Below, piece after piece: positions 1 to 8,423 of a stretch of 64,000 bases of DNA. Within the stretch, counting starts at the first letter, position 1. Each line of letters opens with the position of its first letter. The notes below the pieces were generated by a model. The model did not search any database, was not told where the DNA came from, and saw only the letters and a list, made by a program, of their open reading frames with translations. The translations under genes were made by a program, and so were the position numbers. This DNA is from Celeribacter marinus (lineage in GTDB: Bacteria > Pseudomonadota > Alphaproteobacteria > Rhodobacterales > Rhodobacteraceae), in contig NZ_CP012023.1 of NCBI RefSeq assembly GCF_001308265.1, forward strand, positions 434,001 through 498,000, given 5' to 3'.

Positions 1-673
1 GATTGATCCGGCGTCCAGTCTCGGCATTCCCGGGGATCAGATGGCCGGCATTTTGAGCAGAGACTTCAATCTGCCAAGCCGACTTAATTTCGCGGAGTCC
101 CCAGTTGAGCATATGTAGTGTTTCTGGTCGAAACCGGCCCATTACAGCATTCAGGTCTGTGGCGAATTGGAATGCGGCGGTGTTCTTGCGCTGTCTTCGC
201 TTTGCTATCGGCATCACAAGACACATACTGGGATCAGGCATCCAGTCTGGTTCTGGTAGGCCGAGCCGATGACACAGGTCACGTGCCAGCTTTTGTGTTA
301 AGGCAACAGAGGTCGCAACTTTGAGGGAACGGCCCGTAAAAGTTTGCCGTGCCGAAATGATGTGTACATGGTCGCAGTTTGTCCGCTCACCGCCCCAAAC
401 GACCCATGGCACCGTGTCTGGTGGCAAGCCGCTTTCTCTCAATACATGCCGCGTAACCTCGTGCCACTGCTCCGCGCTCAGCTGCCTTCCAACCGGTAGC
501 GACAGCGTAAAATGAACCAGTCCATCACCTCTCGGCGTTTCGAAACGAGCAAAGAATTTGATCAACCCTTTGGTATTCGTTTCTGGGACGCTACCGCTCA
601 GAACATGACCGTCTTTGGACGGATAGTGCATCACGGAGCTCGCCTTATCGGGAAAGGTAGTATACCTCCACAT
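1..673 (-). CDS. Relaxase/mobilization nuclease-like protein, 3' end beyond window
   Basis: An open frame of 224 codons runs from an ATG at 673 to the left window edge without a stop, with AGGAG about nine bases before the ATG. Residues about 52-106 fit the relaxase core: HFTLSLP, then a stretch rich in Gln/Glu/Trp, then CDHVHIISAR, which resembles the metal-binding HxH block of MOB relaxases that nick oriT in conjugative transfer. The first His of the usual HxD...HxH triad appears replaced (GGERTNCDHVH), so catalytic activity is uncertain or the subfamily differs. It is transcribed away from the IS element, whose left end lies 24 bases upstream of the start codon, so its native promoter may have been lost. 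Family assignment is an inference from motif pattern only. Confidence 0.6.
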   Translation of the reverse strand, partial: MWRYTTFPDKASSVMHYPSKDGHVLSGSVPETNTKGLIKFFARFETPRGDGLVHFTLSLPVGRQLSAEQWHEVTRHVLRESGLPPDTVPWVVWGGERTNCDHVHIISARQTFTGRSLKVATSVALTQKLARDLCHRLGLPEPDWMPDPSMCLVMPIAKRRQRKNTAAFQFATDLNAVMGRFRPETLHMLNWGLREIKSAWQIEVSAQNAGHLIPGNAETGRRIN

Positions 674-759
674 CAATCAGGCTCCTGTATTAGGGCTGAC
701 CTGAGCCCCTAAAGTTCCTCCAAATTTGTGTAGAGTCCGCCCAACAAAAGGACGGACAA

Positions 760-1095
760 ATGAAGGCACGATTTACGGACGAACAGATCATTGGGATGAT
801 CAAGGAACAGGAAGCTGGTGAGAAGACCGCTGATGTATGTCGGCGGCACGGGATCAGCTCAGCGACGTTCTATAAATACAAATCGAAGTATGGTGGCATG
901 GAGCCGTCGGATGCGAAGCGATTGCGTGCGCTTGAAGACGAGAACGGCAAGCTGAAGAAGCTTTTGGCTGAACAGATGCTCGACAACGCGATGTTGCGAG
1001 ACATCAATTCAAAAAATGGTGACGCCTGCTGGGAAGCGGCAAGCGGTGGTTCACCTGTGCGAAGCGCACGGTGTGAGCCAGCGGCGGGCGTGTGA
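760..1095 (+). CDS. IS3-family transposase OrfA (abnormally extended)
   Basis: OrfA encodes the helix-turn-helix DNA-binding part of the transposase: residues 1-50 carry [16 protein letters not shown] and [20 protein letters not shown], followed by a leucine-rich coiled stretch ([12 protein letters not shown]). In related elements OrfA stops just after a slippery run of A's, and a -1 slip there makes the OrfAB fusion. Here the run at 1011-1016 has six A's, so the frame misses the TGGTGA stop and reads on through 25 unrelated residues to 1095. This suggests a one-base deletion in the slippery site and probably an impaired transposase. Start ATG 760 is preceded by AAAGGACGG. Confidence 0.8.
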   Translation: MKARFTDEQIIGMIKEQEAGEKTADVCRRHGISSATFYKYKSKYGGMEPSDAKRLRALEDENGKLKKLLAEQMLDNAMLRDINSKNGDACWEAASGGSPVRSARCEPAAGV

Positions 1096-1855
1096 TGTGC
1101 TGCAAATTGATCGGTCAACGGTACGGTATCTGTCGCGTCGTGGCGATGATGCTAAACTGCGGGATGCCATCAAACGAGTTTCGAGGGAGCGGCGTCGGTT
1201 TGGTTGCCGCCGTATTCACGTGATGATTGCGCGGGAGGGCTTTGAGGTGAACCACAAGAAAGTGAGGCGCATCTACCGTGAAGAGAAGCTGCAGGTGCGC
1301 CGCAGAGGTGGCAGGAAGCGCGCTTTGGGCACAAGGAAGCCGATGGTGCTTCCGGATGGCCCAAACCAACGCTGGAGCTTGGATTTTGTGTCTGACGCCC
1401 TGACAGACGGTCGCAGGTTCCGCATTTTGGCAGTCGTTGATGACTTCAGTCGCGAGAACTTGGTTCTGGTGGCCGACACATCACTGTCTGGTCACCGTGT
1501 TGCACGTGAACTGGACAAGGTGATCGCTGAACGCGGCATGCCAAAGACGATTGTGTCGGACAACGGAACTGAGTTCACCAGCATGGCGATCCTCAAGTGG
1601 GTTCAGGAAACTGGTGTTGATTGGCACTATATCGCGCCCGGAAAACCCCAACAGAACGGCTTTATCGAAAGCTTCAATGGCAAGCTGCGAGATGAATGTT
1701 TGAATGAAACGTTATTTGGCACATTGCGCGATGCCCGCAAAACGCTTGAAGAATGGCAGGAGGATTACAACTGGCGCAGACCACATTCAGCATTGGGCAA
1801 CCTCACCCCGATGGAATTTTTGCAAAGAAAGGCAATGGACAAGATGGCGGCCTAA
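1016..1855 (+). CDS. IS3-family transposase OrfB (rve integrase core)
   Basis: OrfB is the catalytic DDE domain that cuts and joins the IS ends. The 279-residue product has an HTH_21-like region ([16 protein letters not shown]), then Asp123 (WSLDFVSD), Asp182 (VSDNGTEF) and Glu218 ([15 protein letters not shown]), giving the DD(35)E spacing of IS3 elements. It normally depends on frameshifting from orfA to be made; ATG 1016 is the first in-frame Met and lies inside orfA. The domain is full length with no internal stop. In this copy the orfA/orfB phase is +1 rather than the expected -1. Confidence 0.88.
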   Translation: MVTPAGKRQAVVHLCEAHGVSQRRACDVLQIDRSTVRYLSRRGDDAKLRDAIKRVSRERRRFGCRRIHVMIAREGFEVNHKKVRRIYREEKLQVRRRGGRKRALGTRKPMVLPDGPNQRWSLDFVSDALTDGRRFRILAVVDDFSRENLVLVADTSLSGHRVARELDKVIAERGMPKTIVSDNGTEFTSMAILKWVQETGVDWHYIAPGKPQQNGFIESFNGKLRDECLNETLFGTLRDARKTLEEWQEDYNWRRPHSALGNLTPMEFLQRKAMDKMAA

Positions 1856-1916
1856 CGCCAAAGATTTAACCCCAAGGACTCCGCACAAAGCTGGAGGAGA
1901 CTTGGGGCTCAGGTCA

Positions 1917-2690
1917 GCAGATATCCTGATGTACGTCGCGAAAGATCGGGCGAACTGCGAGAGCGCGACGGTGAACCGGCGTTTGCAAATGTTGGGCCGC
2001 GCAATCCGCCATATCGGCAAATTCTACAAAGCCGAGATCCCCGAACTTGAACTCAAAGCCGCCGAAACGAAAGAACCACGCGAGATTGTGCGTGAACTAT
2101 CTTTTGACGAGCAGGAAAGACTGTTTCACGCCCTGCCTCAAGAGTATCACCCACTCGTCAGCTTTGCGCTGATGACAGGCGCACGGGTTGGCTCGATCAC
2201 GTCCCTGCTTTGGGAAAACGTAAACATGGACACGCTCGAAATATCGTTTTGGGTCAAAGGCGATGAACGCCTGACGTTCCCGATCAACCGCGAAGTCGCC
2301 GGACTCCTGTCCGCACTGCCAAGGTCCAACGTCCTCGCGCATCGAAAATACGTGTTCACACGGCTGAACAAGCAAACGCTCGAACGCCAACCGATCGACC
2401 CGCACGGCGGCGTCATGCCCGCCGCATTCCGCAAAGCCCTCAAAGACGCGGGAATAGAGATGTTCAGGTTTCACGACCTGCGCCACACATTTGCCACGCG
2501 CATCCTGCGCAAAACCCAAAACATCAAACTTGTCTCAAAACTCTTGGGCCACTCGAACATCGAAACCACCACAAAATACGCCCACGTCCTAATGGACGAT
2601 ATGCGCAACGCACTGGACGACTTTAGCGTGCTCGGAGATGGTCCAAAATCCATAGCCCCCCAGAAAAACCCCCAGATAAAAGCAAAATAA
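1917..2690 (+). pseudogene. Tyrosine recombinase/integrase, N-terminus removed by the IS
   Basis: From the IS end at 1917 the frame encodes about 257 residues of a phage-type integrase. It retains part of the core-binding domain and the whole catalytic domain, with Arg in MTGARVGSI, the HDLRHTFATR box and the GHSNIETTTKYAH box containing the nucleophilic Tyr. The first about 80-100 residues expected for this family are missing because the IS right end replaces them. An ORF opening inside the IS at 1704 reads through the inverted repeat in frame, so a chimeric protein could be made. It lies directly upstream of the tRNA-Gly 3' fragment, the standard position for the integrase of a tRNA-targeted island. 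Loss of the arm/core-binding part probably makes it inactive. Confidence 0.85.
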
Positions 2691-2723
2691 CAAATAAAAA
2701 CAATAATTTAAACACTAACCCCC

Positions 2724-2772
2724 AAGGCTTCCCAAGCTTTAGTTACGGGTTCAATTCCCGTTACCCGCTCCA
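2724..2772 (+). repeat. 3' fragment of tRNA-Gly(CCC): attachment site of the island
   Basis: The sequence folds as the 3' half of a tRNA: anticodon stem AAGGC/GCTTT around loop TTCCCAA (anticodon CCC, 2731-2733), a T-arm ACGGG-TTCAATT-CCCGT (2745-2761), acceptor strand TACCCGC, discriminator T and CCA (2770-2772). U73 and the acceptor bases fit tRNA-Gly. No D-arm or 5' acceptor strand precedes it; upstream bases are AT-rich. Integration into a tRNA 3' end leaves exactly such a displaced fragment at the far junction, so this is the likely att core and the island/chromosome boundary. Confidence 0.8.
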
Positions 2773-2881
2773 CACTTCCAAACGTCTATGAGATCATCAA
2801 GATGCAACTGCGCGACGCAACGTCTCGCTGTTGGTTGGGCTGTTCATCTGCCACCATTGGTCAGGGCAACAGGAGCACGCA

Positions 2882-3175
2882 ATGACCGATCCGTTTTTAG
2901 ACATGGCCACCGCAGAGCTATTGACGCGCCTCAAGGACGTAGAATTCGAGAAATCCGTGTCGATGCGCGTCAGCGATGTGGGCAATATCTTTATCCTCGG
3001 GCACGATGCACAGGTCTCGGATGCGCGCGCGGATGCGGCCGTGATCGCCTCACAAGAGACATTCACCAAAATTCTGCACGGCGAATTGCACCCGATGAAA
3101 GCGGTGATGTTTGGCAAACTCAAAATCGTCGGTGATGCAAAAACGGCCATGAAATTTGGTAGCTTGTTTGGCTAG
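2882..3175 (+). CDS. SCP2 sterol-binding domain protein
   Basis: A 97-residue protein made up almost entirely of an SCP2-like lipid-carrier domain. The C-terminal block FTKILHGELHPMKAVMFGKLKIVGD is the typical 'use in activity' strand of the family (residues about 60-85). Such small SCP2 proteins bind hydrophobic ligands; the ligand here is unknown. ATG 2882 is chosen over an in-frame upstream codon at 2831 because AGGAG lies eight bases before it. It is the first chromosomal gene after the tRNA-Gly att fragment and is convergent with pgi. Confidence 0.82.
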   Translation: MTDPFLDMATAELLTRLKDVEFEKSVSMRVSDVGNIFILGHDAQVSDARADAAVIASQETFTKILHGELHPMKAVMFGKLKIVGDAKTAMKFGSLFG

Positions 3176-3212
3176 GCGAGACGAGACTGGCCTTACACAG
3201 CTTTGCATCACG

Positions 3213-3242
3213 AAAAAGGCAGGGATCATTACGACCCCTGCC
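3213..3242 (-). terminator. Rho-independent terminator after pgi
   Basis: GGCAGGG (3218-3224) pairs with CCCTGCC (3236-3242). On the minus strand the hairpin is followed by TTTTT, so it should stop zwf-pgl-pgi transcription and may also serve the convergent SCP2 gene. Confidence 0.7.
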
Positions 3243-3268
3243 CTCAATTGTCTTTATATCAAGAGCTC

Positions 3269-4885
3269 TTAGACCTTAAGAAAGTCGATCAGGTGACGGG
3301 TTGAACCGTCCTTGTCCGAGCCGCTTTTGTTGCCCGACAAAACCGGCTGCAACGCCAGTGCCAACTCCTTGCCCAATTCCACACCCCATTGGTCGTAGGA
3401 ATTGATACCCAAAATAACACCCTCAACAAAGACGCGGTGTTCATAGAGCGCGATAATCTGGCCAAGAACAAAGGGCGTGAGCACCTCGTAGGCCAAGGTG
3501 GTCGAGGGACGGTTTCCGGGGAAGACACGGTGCGCCGCTTGACGCTCCAACTCGGCGCCCTCGAATCCTTTGGCCGCCATAACAGCGCGCGCCTCATCTA
3601 TATCGCGCCCGCGCATCAGCGCTTCGGACTGGGCCAGACAGTTGGAGACGAGCAATTCATGCTGATGATCCAGATGCGTCTCATGGCCGAATTTGCCGAC
3701 CATAAATTCACAGGGGACCACTCGCGTGCCTTGGTGGATCAACTGGTAAAACGCGTGCTGACCATTGGTGCCCGGCTCACCCCAGACAACGGGGCCACTA
3801 TGATAGGGCAAGTCTTCGCCATCCATCGAGACGCGTTTGCCATTACTTTCCATTTCCAACTGTTGGAAATACGCCGGAAGTCGCACGAGGCGCTGCTCAT
3901 AGGGCAGCACGGCACGGGTCGCGTGTCCACACACCTGATTGTGCCACAACCCGACAAGTGCGAGCAGGACGGGCAAGTTGTCTTTGGGGGCCGCAGTGCG
4001 AAAATGGACATCCATCGCCTGTGCGCCGCGCAAGAAGTCAGCAAAGTTTTGCGGACCAATGGCGATCATCAACGACAGACCAATCGGCCCCCACACCGAA
4101 TAGCGCCCGCCAACCCAGTCCTCAAACCCGAACACAAGATCAGGGTCGATACCAAACGCTGCCGTTTTGTCTTTGGCCGTGGAGAGGGCTGCAAAATGCT
4201 TGGATACACCATCTTCGCCGATATGCGGGACAAGCCAGTCCCGCGCGGTTTGCGCGTTTGTCATCGTCTCGATGGTGGTAAAGGTTTTCGAGGCCACAAT
4301 GATCAGAGTTGTTTGCGGGTTCACACGGGCCAGAACGTCATGGATATGCGCCCCGTCGACGTTGGAGACAAAGTGGCAGCGCGGCCCGTCGACATAGGGT
4401 TGCATCGCCTCATAGGCCATCACGGGGCCAAGATCGGAGCCACCAATTCCGATGTTCACGATATCCTCGAACGGCGATCCGGAGACAGATGAGATGTCCC
4501 CGCGCCGAATACGATCCGCGAAATCATCCATGCGCGCTAAGGTGTTTAGCACCTCGGGCATAACGTCTTTTCCGTCCACCAAAACGGGTCCGCCATCAAG
4601 GTTGCGCAGAGCCGTGTGCAGCACTGCGCGCCCCTCGGTGTCGTTGATCTTTTCGCCGGTGAACATCGCCTCGCGTTTGTCGGCAACGCCCGCCTCATCG
4701 AGCAAAGCAAACAAGGCCTCACGCGTCTGGACATCAATGTTGGTCTTTGCATAGTCGAACAACAGACCATCCGCACGGGCTGAAAAGTTTTCGGCCCGCG
4801 ATCTATCCGCGTCGAATAGATCGAGCATGTGACGCGATCCCGCCGCAGTGTGGAGCGCGTTCAACGCTGAAAAATCAACAGGCAT
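3269..4885 (-). CDS. pgi: Glucose-6-phosphate isomerase
   Basis: Interconverts glucose 6-phosphate and fructose 6-phosphate in the cytosol. The 538-residue product is the usual length for the large bacterial Pgi. It has the sugar-phosphate SIS blocks NIGIGGSDLGPVMAYEA (about 147) and VASKTFTTIETMTNA (about 198), the Glu of GGRYSVWGPIGLS (about 260) and the C-terminal NSYDQWGVELGKELA signature with its catalytic Lys. ATG 4885 follows AAGGACCACAT. It is the last gene of zwf-pgl-pgi, 98 bases after pgl. In this order it can feed gluconeogenic fructose 6-phosphate back into the oxidative/Entner-Doudoroff branch. Confidence 0.97.
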   Translation of the reverse strand: MPVDFSALNALHTAAGSRHMLDLFDADRSRAENFSARADGLLFDYAKTNIDVQTREALFALLDEAGVADKREAMFTGEKINDTEGRAVLHTALRNLDGGPVLVDGKDVMPEVLNTLARMDDFADRIRRGDISSVSGSPFEDIVNIGIGGSDLGPVMAYEAMQPYVDGPRCHFVSNVDGAHIHDVLARVNPQTTLIIVASKTFTTIETMTNAQTARDWLVPHIGEDGVSKHFAALSTAKDKTAAFGIDPDLVFGFEDWVGGRYSVWGPIGLSLMIAIGPQNFADFLRGAQAMDVHFRTAAPKDNLPVLLALVGLWHNQVCGHATRAVLPYEQRLVRLPAYFQQLEMESNGKRVSMDGEDLPYHSGPVVWGEPGTNGQHAFYQLIHQGTRVVPCEFMVGKFGHETHLDHQHELLVSNCLAQSEALMRGRDIDEARAVMAAKGFEGAELERQAAHRVFPGNRPSTTLAYEVLTPFVLGQIIALYEHRVFVEGVILGINSYDQWGVELGKELALALQPVLSGNKSGSDKDGSTRHLIDFLKV

Positions 4886-4983
4886 ATGTGGTCCTTACGT
4901 TCATCTGAATGCGCGACATGCGCGTGGGTACCATAAAACAGTTAAGGTGTGGAAAACGGATCCGTATATTCCGCACCGTTGCG

Positions 4984-5655
4984 CTACGGCGCCCAGTGCA
5001 CCGTGGCTTGGGCCAAAAACACCGACACGGGCGCGTCCATGGGTGATAACGTGGCGGCGCGCTGCAATGCCGTGCGTTTCTCGTCGCCCGTAATCAAAAT
5101 ATGCGTGGCCATTGCGGATTTGAGTGCCTTGGCCGATAGGGTTATGCGTGGCTCTGGCGCATTGGGCGCGCGCATTGCCAAAAGCGTTGGGGCCGCATCA
5201 CTGAGCGCCAATTCCAACTGATCCGCTCCCGGAAACAGGCTTGCGGTATGCATGTCCGCGCCCATGCCCAACACAAGGACATCAAGGGGCAACGTGGCCT
5301 CAATCGCGGCCATCAACCCATCCAACCCCTCTTCGGGCGTTGGCGTGTCGGCATAGAGCGGCACGAGAGTGGCCGCGGCCGCCTTATCCACCAACAAACG
5401 TTGCTTGAGCAAGGTCGTGTTTGAGCGATCAGAACTCTCGGGCACCCACCGCTCATCATTCAAAAGCACGTCCACGCGGTCCCAATCGAGCGTTACGCCA
5501 GACAGCGTATCAAACACGGGACCGGGGGTGGTGCCACCGGGCACACAAAGCGATGCACGGTCATTGCTTTCCAATGCCGCCCGCAATTCTCCCGCGATTG
5601 TGTTAGCCAGATCGAGCAAAAGCGCCTCGCGGTCGGGATACTCTACAATGTTCAT
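4984..5655 (-). CDS. pgl: 6-phosphogluconolactonase
   Basis: Hydrolyses 6-phosphogluconolactone, the product of the neighbouring Zwf, to 6-phosphogluconate. The 223-residue product matches the DevB/SOL type: the N-terminal VPGGTTPGPVFDTL phosphate-binding loop (about 39-52), LNDERWVP (about 67), and the GMGADMHTASLFPG block (about 130) that holds the catalytic acidic and His residues. Its ATG overlaps the zwf stop codon by four bases (ATGA), so the two are translationally coupled, in keeping with consecutive reactions. Confidence 0.95.
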   Translation of the reverse strand: MNIVEYPDREALLLDLANTIAGELRAALESNDRASLCVPGGTTPGPVFDTLSGVTLDWDRVDVLLNDERWVPESSDRSNTTLLKQRLLVDKAAAATLVPLYADTPTPEEGLDGLMAAIEATLPLDVLVLGMGADMHTASLFPGADQLELALSDAAPTLLAMRAPNAPEPRITLSAKALKSAMATHILITGDEKRTALQRAATLSPMDAPVSVFLAQATVHWAP

Positions 5656-7106
5656 TCCTTGACCTCCCGCCAGCGGCGTCCCTCACGGTGCAACATCATT
5701 GCGGCATCTTCCGGCCCTGATGAATAGGCGTCATACAGCTTGGGCACATCGTTGCGTGCTTCCCACCCATTGATCAACGGATCAGTCCATGCCCATGCCG
5801 CCTCAACCTCGTCGCCGCGCATAAACAGCGTTTGGTTGCCACGGATCACGTCCATGATCAAACGCTCGTAGGCGTCTGGAATGTCGTCGGCCTCTTCGCC
5901 CAAAGCATCGGCAAAGCTCATATCAAGTGGCACATCAATCAACCGCATGCCGCCCGGGCCGGGTTCCTTGATCGTCACCTTGAGGGTCATACCCTCGTTG
6001 GGCTGTAACCGGATGGTGAGGACGTTGGCGTGACGCCCTGCATCCTCGCCAAAGATCGAATGTGGCGCATCTTTGAACACAACGGCAATCTCGGACGTGC
6101 GGGCCTTGAGCTTTTTACCTGTGCGCAAATAGAACGGGGTACCCGCCCACCGCCAGTTGGAAATCAAACAGCGCAGCGCGATATAACTCTCGGTGCGTGA
6201 ACGCGGATCACCCGCATCCTCACGGTAACTTTGCTCCGTGTCGGTGGCATCATATTGCCCGCGCACGATGTGGTGATGGTCGATATCCTCCAACGCACGG
6301 ATAACTTTGAGCTTTTCATCGCGCACGGAATCCGGCTCGAAGCGTGATGGCGGCTCCATCGCGATGAGGCACAACAGTTGCATCAGGTGGTTTTGCACCA
6401 TATCGCGCATCGCACCCGATTTGTCGTAATACTCGCCACGCCCACCAACACCCACGGTTTCGGCCACGGTGATCTGAATGTGATCGACGTATTGCGCATT
6501 CCAAAGTGGCTCGAACAAAATGTTGCCAAATCGCACGGCCATCAGGTTTTGAACCGTCTCTTTGCCCAAATAGTGGTCGATGCGGTAAATCTGTGTTTCG
6601 TCGAAATGCGCAGCCAGACCCGCGTTCAACGCTTTGGCGGTGGCAAGATCGCGGCCAAACGGCTTTTCAACCACAATGCGGCTTTCGTCGTCGGCAATCT
6701 GAAACTCGTGCAGGCGCTTGGCCAAATCGCCAAACAGACTAGGGGCGACCGAGAAATAGAAGGCTTTGACCACGCCATCGCGCATCAGGTCGCGCAGGTC
6801 GCTCCAACCGCCCTCTCCCTTGGCATCGATGGTGACAAAATGGAGCCGCTGCAAGAACGCACCAATTTTCTCGTCGTCACAGTCGTTCTTTTTGGCAAAC
6901 TCTTTGATCGCGTCACGGATCAGATCGCGAAATCCCGCGTCATCCATCTCACCGCGCGCAGCGCCGATGATGCGCGCGTGTTCCGGCATCTGACCCGAAC
7001 AAAAGCGGCGGTACAGGCCCGGGAGAATTTTGCGGCGTGCGAGATCGCCCGTGCCGCCAAAAATCACAAGGTCGAAATCATCGACCGGAATGACACGTGA
7101 AACCAT
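5652..7106 (-). CDS. zwf: Glucose-6-phosphate 1-dehydrogenase
   Basis: Oxidises glucose 6-phosphate to 6-phosphogluconolactone with NAD(P)+, the first step of the pentose phosphate and Entner-Doudoroff routes. The 484-residue protein has the dinucleotide loop FGGTGDLARRKILPGLY (about 14-30), the EKPFGRDLATA block (about 147), the active-site RIDHYLGKE signature (about 173-181) and a normal C-terminal domain. It opens a three-gene operon; a LacI-type palindrome lies about 96 bases before the start codon, suggesting sugar-responsive repression. Confidence 0.97.
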   Translation of the reverse strand: MVSRVIPVDDFDLVIFGGTGDLARRKILPGLYRRFCSGQMPEHARIIGAARGEMDDAGFRDLIRDAIKEFAKKNDCDDEKIGAFLQRLHFVTIDAKGEGGWSDLRDLMRDGVVKAFYFSVAPSLFGDLAKRLHEFQIADDESRIVVEKPFGRDLATAKALNAGLAAHFDETQIYRIDHYLGKETVQNLMAVRFGNILFEPLWNAQYVDHIQITVAETVGVGGRGEYYDKSGAMRDMVQNHLMQLLCLIAMEPPSRFEPDSVRDEKLKVIRALEDIDHHHIVRGQYDATDTEQSYREDAGDPRSRTESYIALRCLISNWRWAGTPFYLRTGKKLKARTSEIAVVFKDAPHSIFGEDAGRHANVLTIRLQPNEGMTLKVTIKEPGPGGMRLIDVPLDMSFADALGEEADDIPDAYERLIMDVIRGNQTLFMRGDEVEAAWAWTDPLINGWEARNDVPKLYDAYSSGPEDAAMMLHREGRRWREVKE

Positions 7107-7202
7107 CGTTTGTCTCCCAGTTGCGGCGCGCCATTTGCATCAGGCCGCCGCTTTAGTGTTATGCGTCTGTCGCGCCGGCACGAACCAAATCTCAGTGGCT
7201 TA

Positions 7203-7214
7203 GTTAGCGCTAAC
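7203..7214. promoter_or_regulatory. LacI-family-type operator palindrome
   Basis: GTTAGCGCTAAC is a perfect 12-bp palindrome with the central CpG typical of LacI/GalR operators. It lies in the 273-base divergent gap between zwf (minus, start 7106) and a radical SAM gene (plus, start 7380), so it could control zwf-pgl-pgi. No LacI-type regulator gene is in the window. Confidence 0.5.
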
Positions 7215-7379
7215 GATAGCCGTTTACCGTTGTCTTGGACCAAAGTCTAGCACCTCACCCCCCTCTCACAACCCACGACCGACAATAAAACCGATTTTCA
7301 CGATCTCGTGGGGCTGCAAACGCCTACTTTTCATCACCGGCTCAATCTCTTACCGTCTTTTGAAACAGATGAGGGCCAA

Positions 7380-8321
7380 ATGAAAGACACCATTTCAAAC
7401 GCGGGCAAGTTCCAAAACGCCGATATCACCGCCGATGGCAGTGCGCGCGCCCGCGTGGCGTTTAGCGATCCTCAAACCATTTGGTTCAACACCGGCACGC
7501 TGTGCAATATCACCTGTGTGAACTGCTACATTGACAGCTCCCCCACCAACGATGCGCTCGAATACATCGGCGTGGATGATGTGCGCGGCTATCTGGAAGA
7601 ATTGGACGGGCTTGCGTGGTCCGTGCGCGAAATCGCCTTTACCGGCGGTGAGCCGTTCATGAACCCGCAGATGTGCGCCATGGCGCGTGAAGCGTTGAGC
7701 CGTGGGTATGAAGTCTTGATCCTCACAAACGCGATGCTGCCAATGATGCGGCCGAATGTGCAGGCGGATTTGGCCGCACTGTGCGCGGAATTTGGCGACA
7801 AACTCACATTGCGCGTCTCGCTCGATCATTGGTCACAAGCCGCCCACGACGAGATGCGCGGCGCAGGCAGCTATGAGCGCACCCTCAAAGGCATGGACTG
7901 GTTGCGCGGCGCGGGCGTCAAAATGGCGGTTGCGGCGCGCTCACTGTGGCATGAAACAGACGCCGAAACCCGCGCGGGATTTGCAAAAATGTTCGCCGCG
8001 CACAGCTATAACATCGACGCGCAAGACCCTGCTATTACTGTTATATTCCCCGAAATGGACGAGACGGTAGAGGTTCCTGAAATCACCACCGCGTGCTGGG
8101 GTATTCTGGACAAGACACCCGAAAGCGTGATGTGCGCATCAAGCCGCATGGTGGTCAAACGCAAAGGCTGTGCGCCAAGCGTGGTCGCGTGTACGTTACT
8201 GCCCTATGATCTTGAGTTTGATCTTGGCCCCACCCTTGAGGGGGCTTCGCGTGATGTGGCGCTAAACCATCCGCATTGCGCCAAATTCTGTGTTCTGGGC
8301 GGAGCATCGTGTTCGGCGTGA
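7380..8321 (+). CDS. Radical SAM protein with cysteine-rich C-terminus
   Basis: The 313-residue product has the radical SAM cluster motif CNITCVNC (CxxxCxxC, about residues 43-50), the GGEP motif (AFTGGEPFMNP, about 91) and a TIM-barrel pattern. After the core there are seven further Cys (in TTACWG, VMCASS, KGCAPS, VACTLL, HCAKFC and SCSA), an arrangement suggestive of SPASM/twitch-type auxiliary Fe-S clusters. The substrate is unknown and no partner or precursor-peptide gene is adjacent. ATG 7380 is preferred to the in-frame ATG/GTG region at 7308 because GAGGG lies seven bases before it and the upstream codons are not conserved-looking. Confidence 0.8.
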   Translation: MKDTISNAGKFQNADITADGSARARVAFSDPQTIWFNTGTLCNITCVNCYIDSSPTNDALEYIGVDDVRGYLEELDGLAWSVREIAFTGGEPFMNPQMCAMAREALSRGYEVLILTNAMLPMMRPNVQADLAALCAEFGDKLTLRVSLDHWSQAAHDEMRGAGSYERTLKGMDWLRGAGVKMAVAARSLWHETDAETRAGFAKMFAAHSYNIDAQDPAITVIFPEMDETVEVPEITTACWGILDKTPESVMCASSRMVVKRKGCAPSVVACTLLPYDLEFDLGPTLEGASRDVALNHPHCAKFCVLGGASCSA

Positions 8322-8364
8322 CGCCCTCGCCTCACACGCGACACCCCTAAACACTGTCTCCAAA

Positions 8365-8404
8365 AACGACAAAAGCGCACCCGATGGATGCGCTCTTTGT
8401 CGTT
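8365..8404. terminator. Convergent terminator hairpin
   Basis: AACGACAAAAGCGCA (8365 onward) pairs imperfectly with TGCGCTCTTTGTCGTT ending at 8404. The minus-strand reading has T-rich stretches (TTTTGTCGTTTTT). It lies between the radical SAM gene and the convergent 39-residue ORF. Confidence 0.6.
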
Positions 8405-8423
8405 AGATGTCTCGTCGGGCGGG

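Larger units (their letters stand above)
697..1916 (+). mobile_element. IS3-family insertion sequence (IS407-like)
   Basis: A 1220-bp element is bounded by imperfect terminal inverted repeats that begin TGACCTGAGCCCC at 697 and end with its complement at 1916. Similarity continues inward through the CTCC and GAGTCC segments. It holds two overlapping ORFs (orfA, orfB) with the IS3 organisation. No 3-4 bp target duplication is visible: the left flank ends GGC and the right flank begins GCA. The element separates a relaxase-like gene from an N-terminally truncated integrase. Confidence 0.9.

Noticed and set aside
1704..1916. Upstream extension of the integrase frame into the IS
   Set aside because: It reads out of frame through orfB and the terminal repeat, so it is not native integrase sequence.
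3389..4492. A 367-codon plus-strand ORF opposite pgi
   Set aside because: It lies wholly antisense to a recognised enzyme, with His/Arg-rich composition and no ribosome site.
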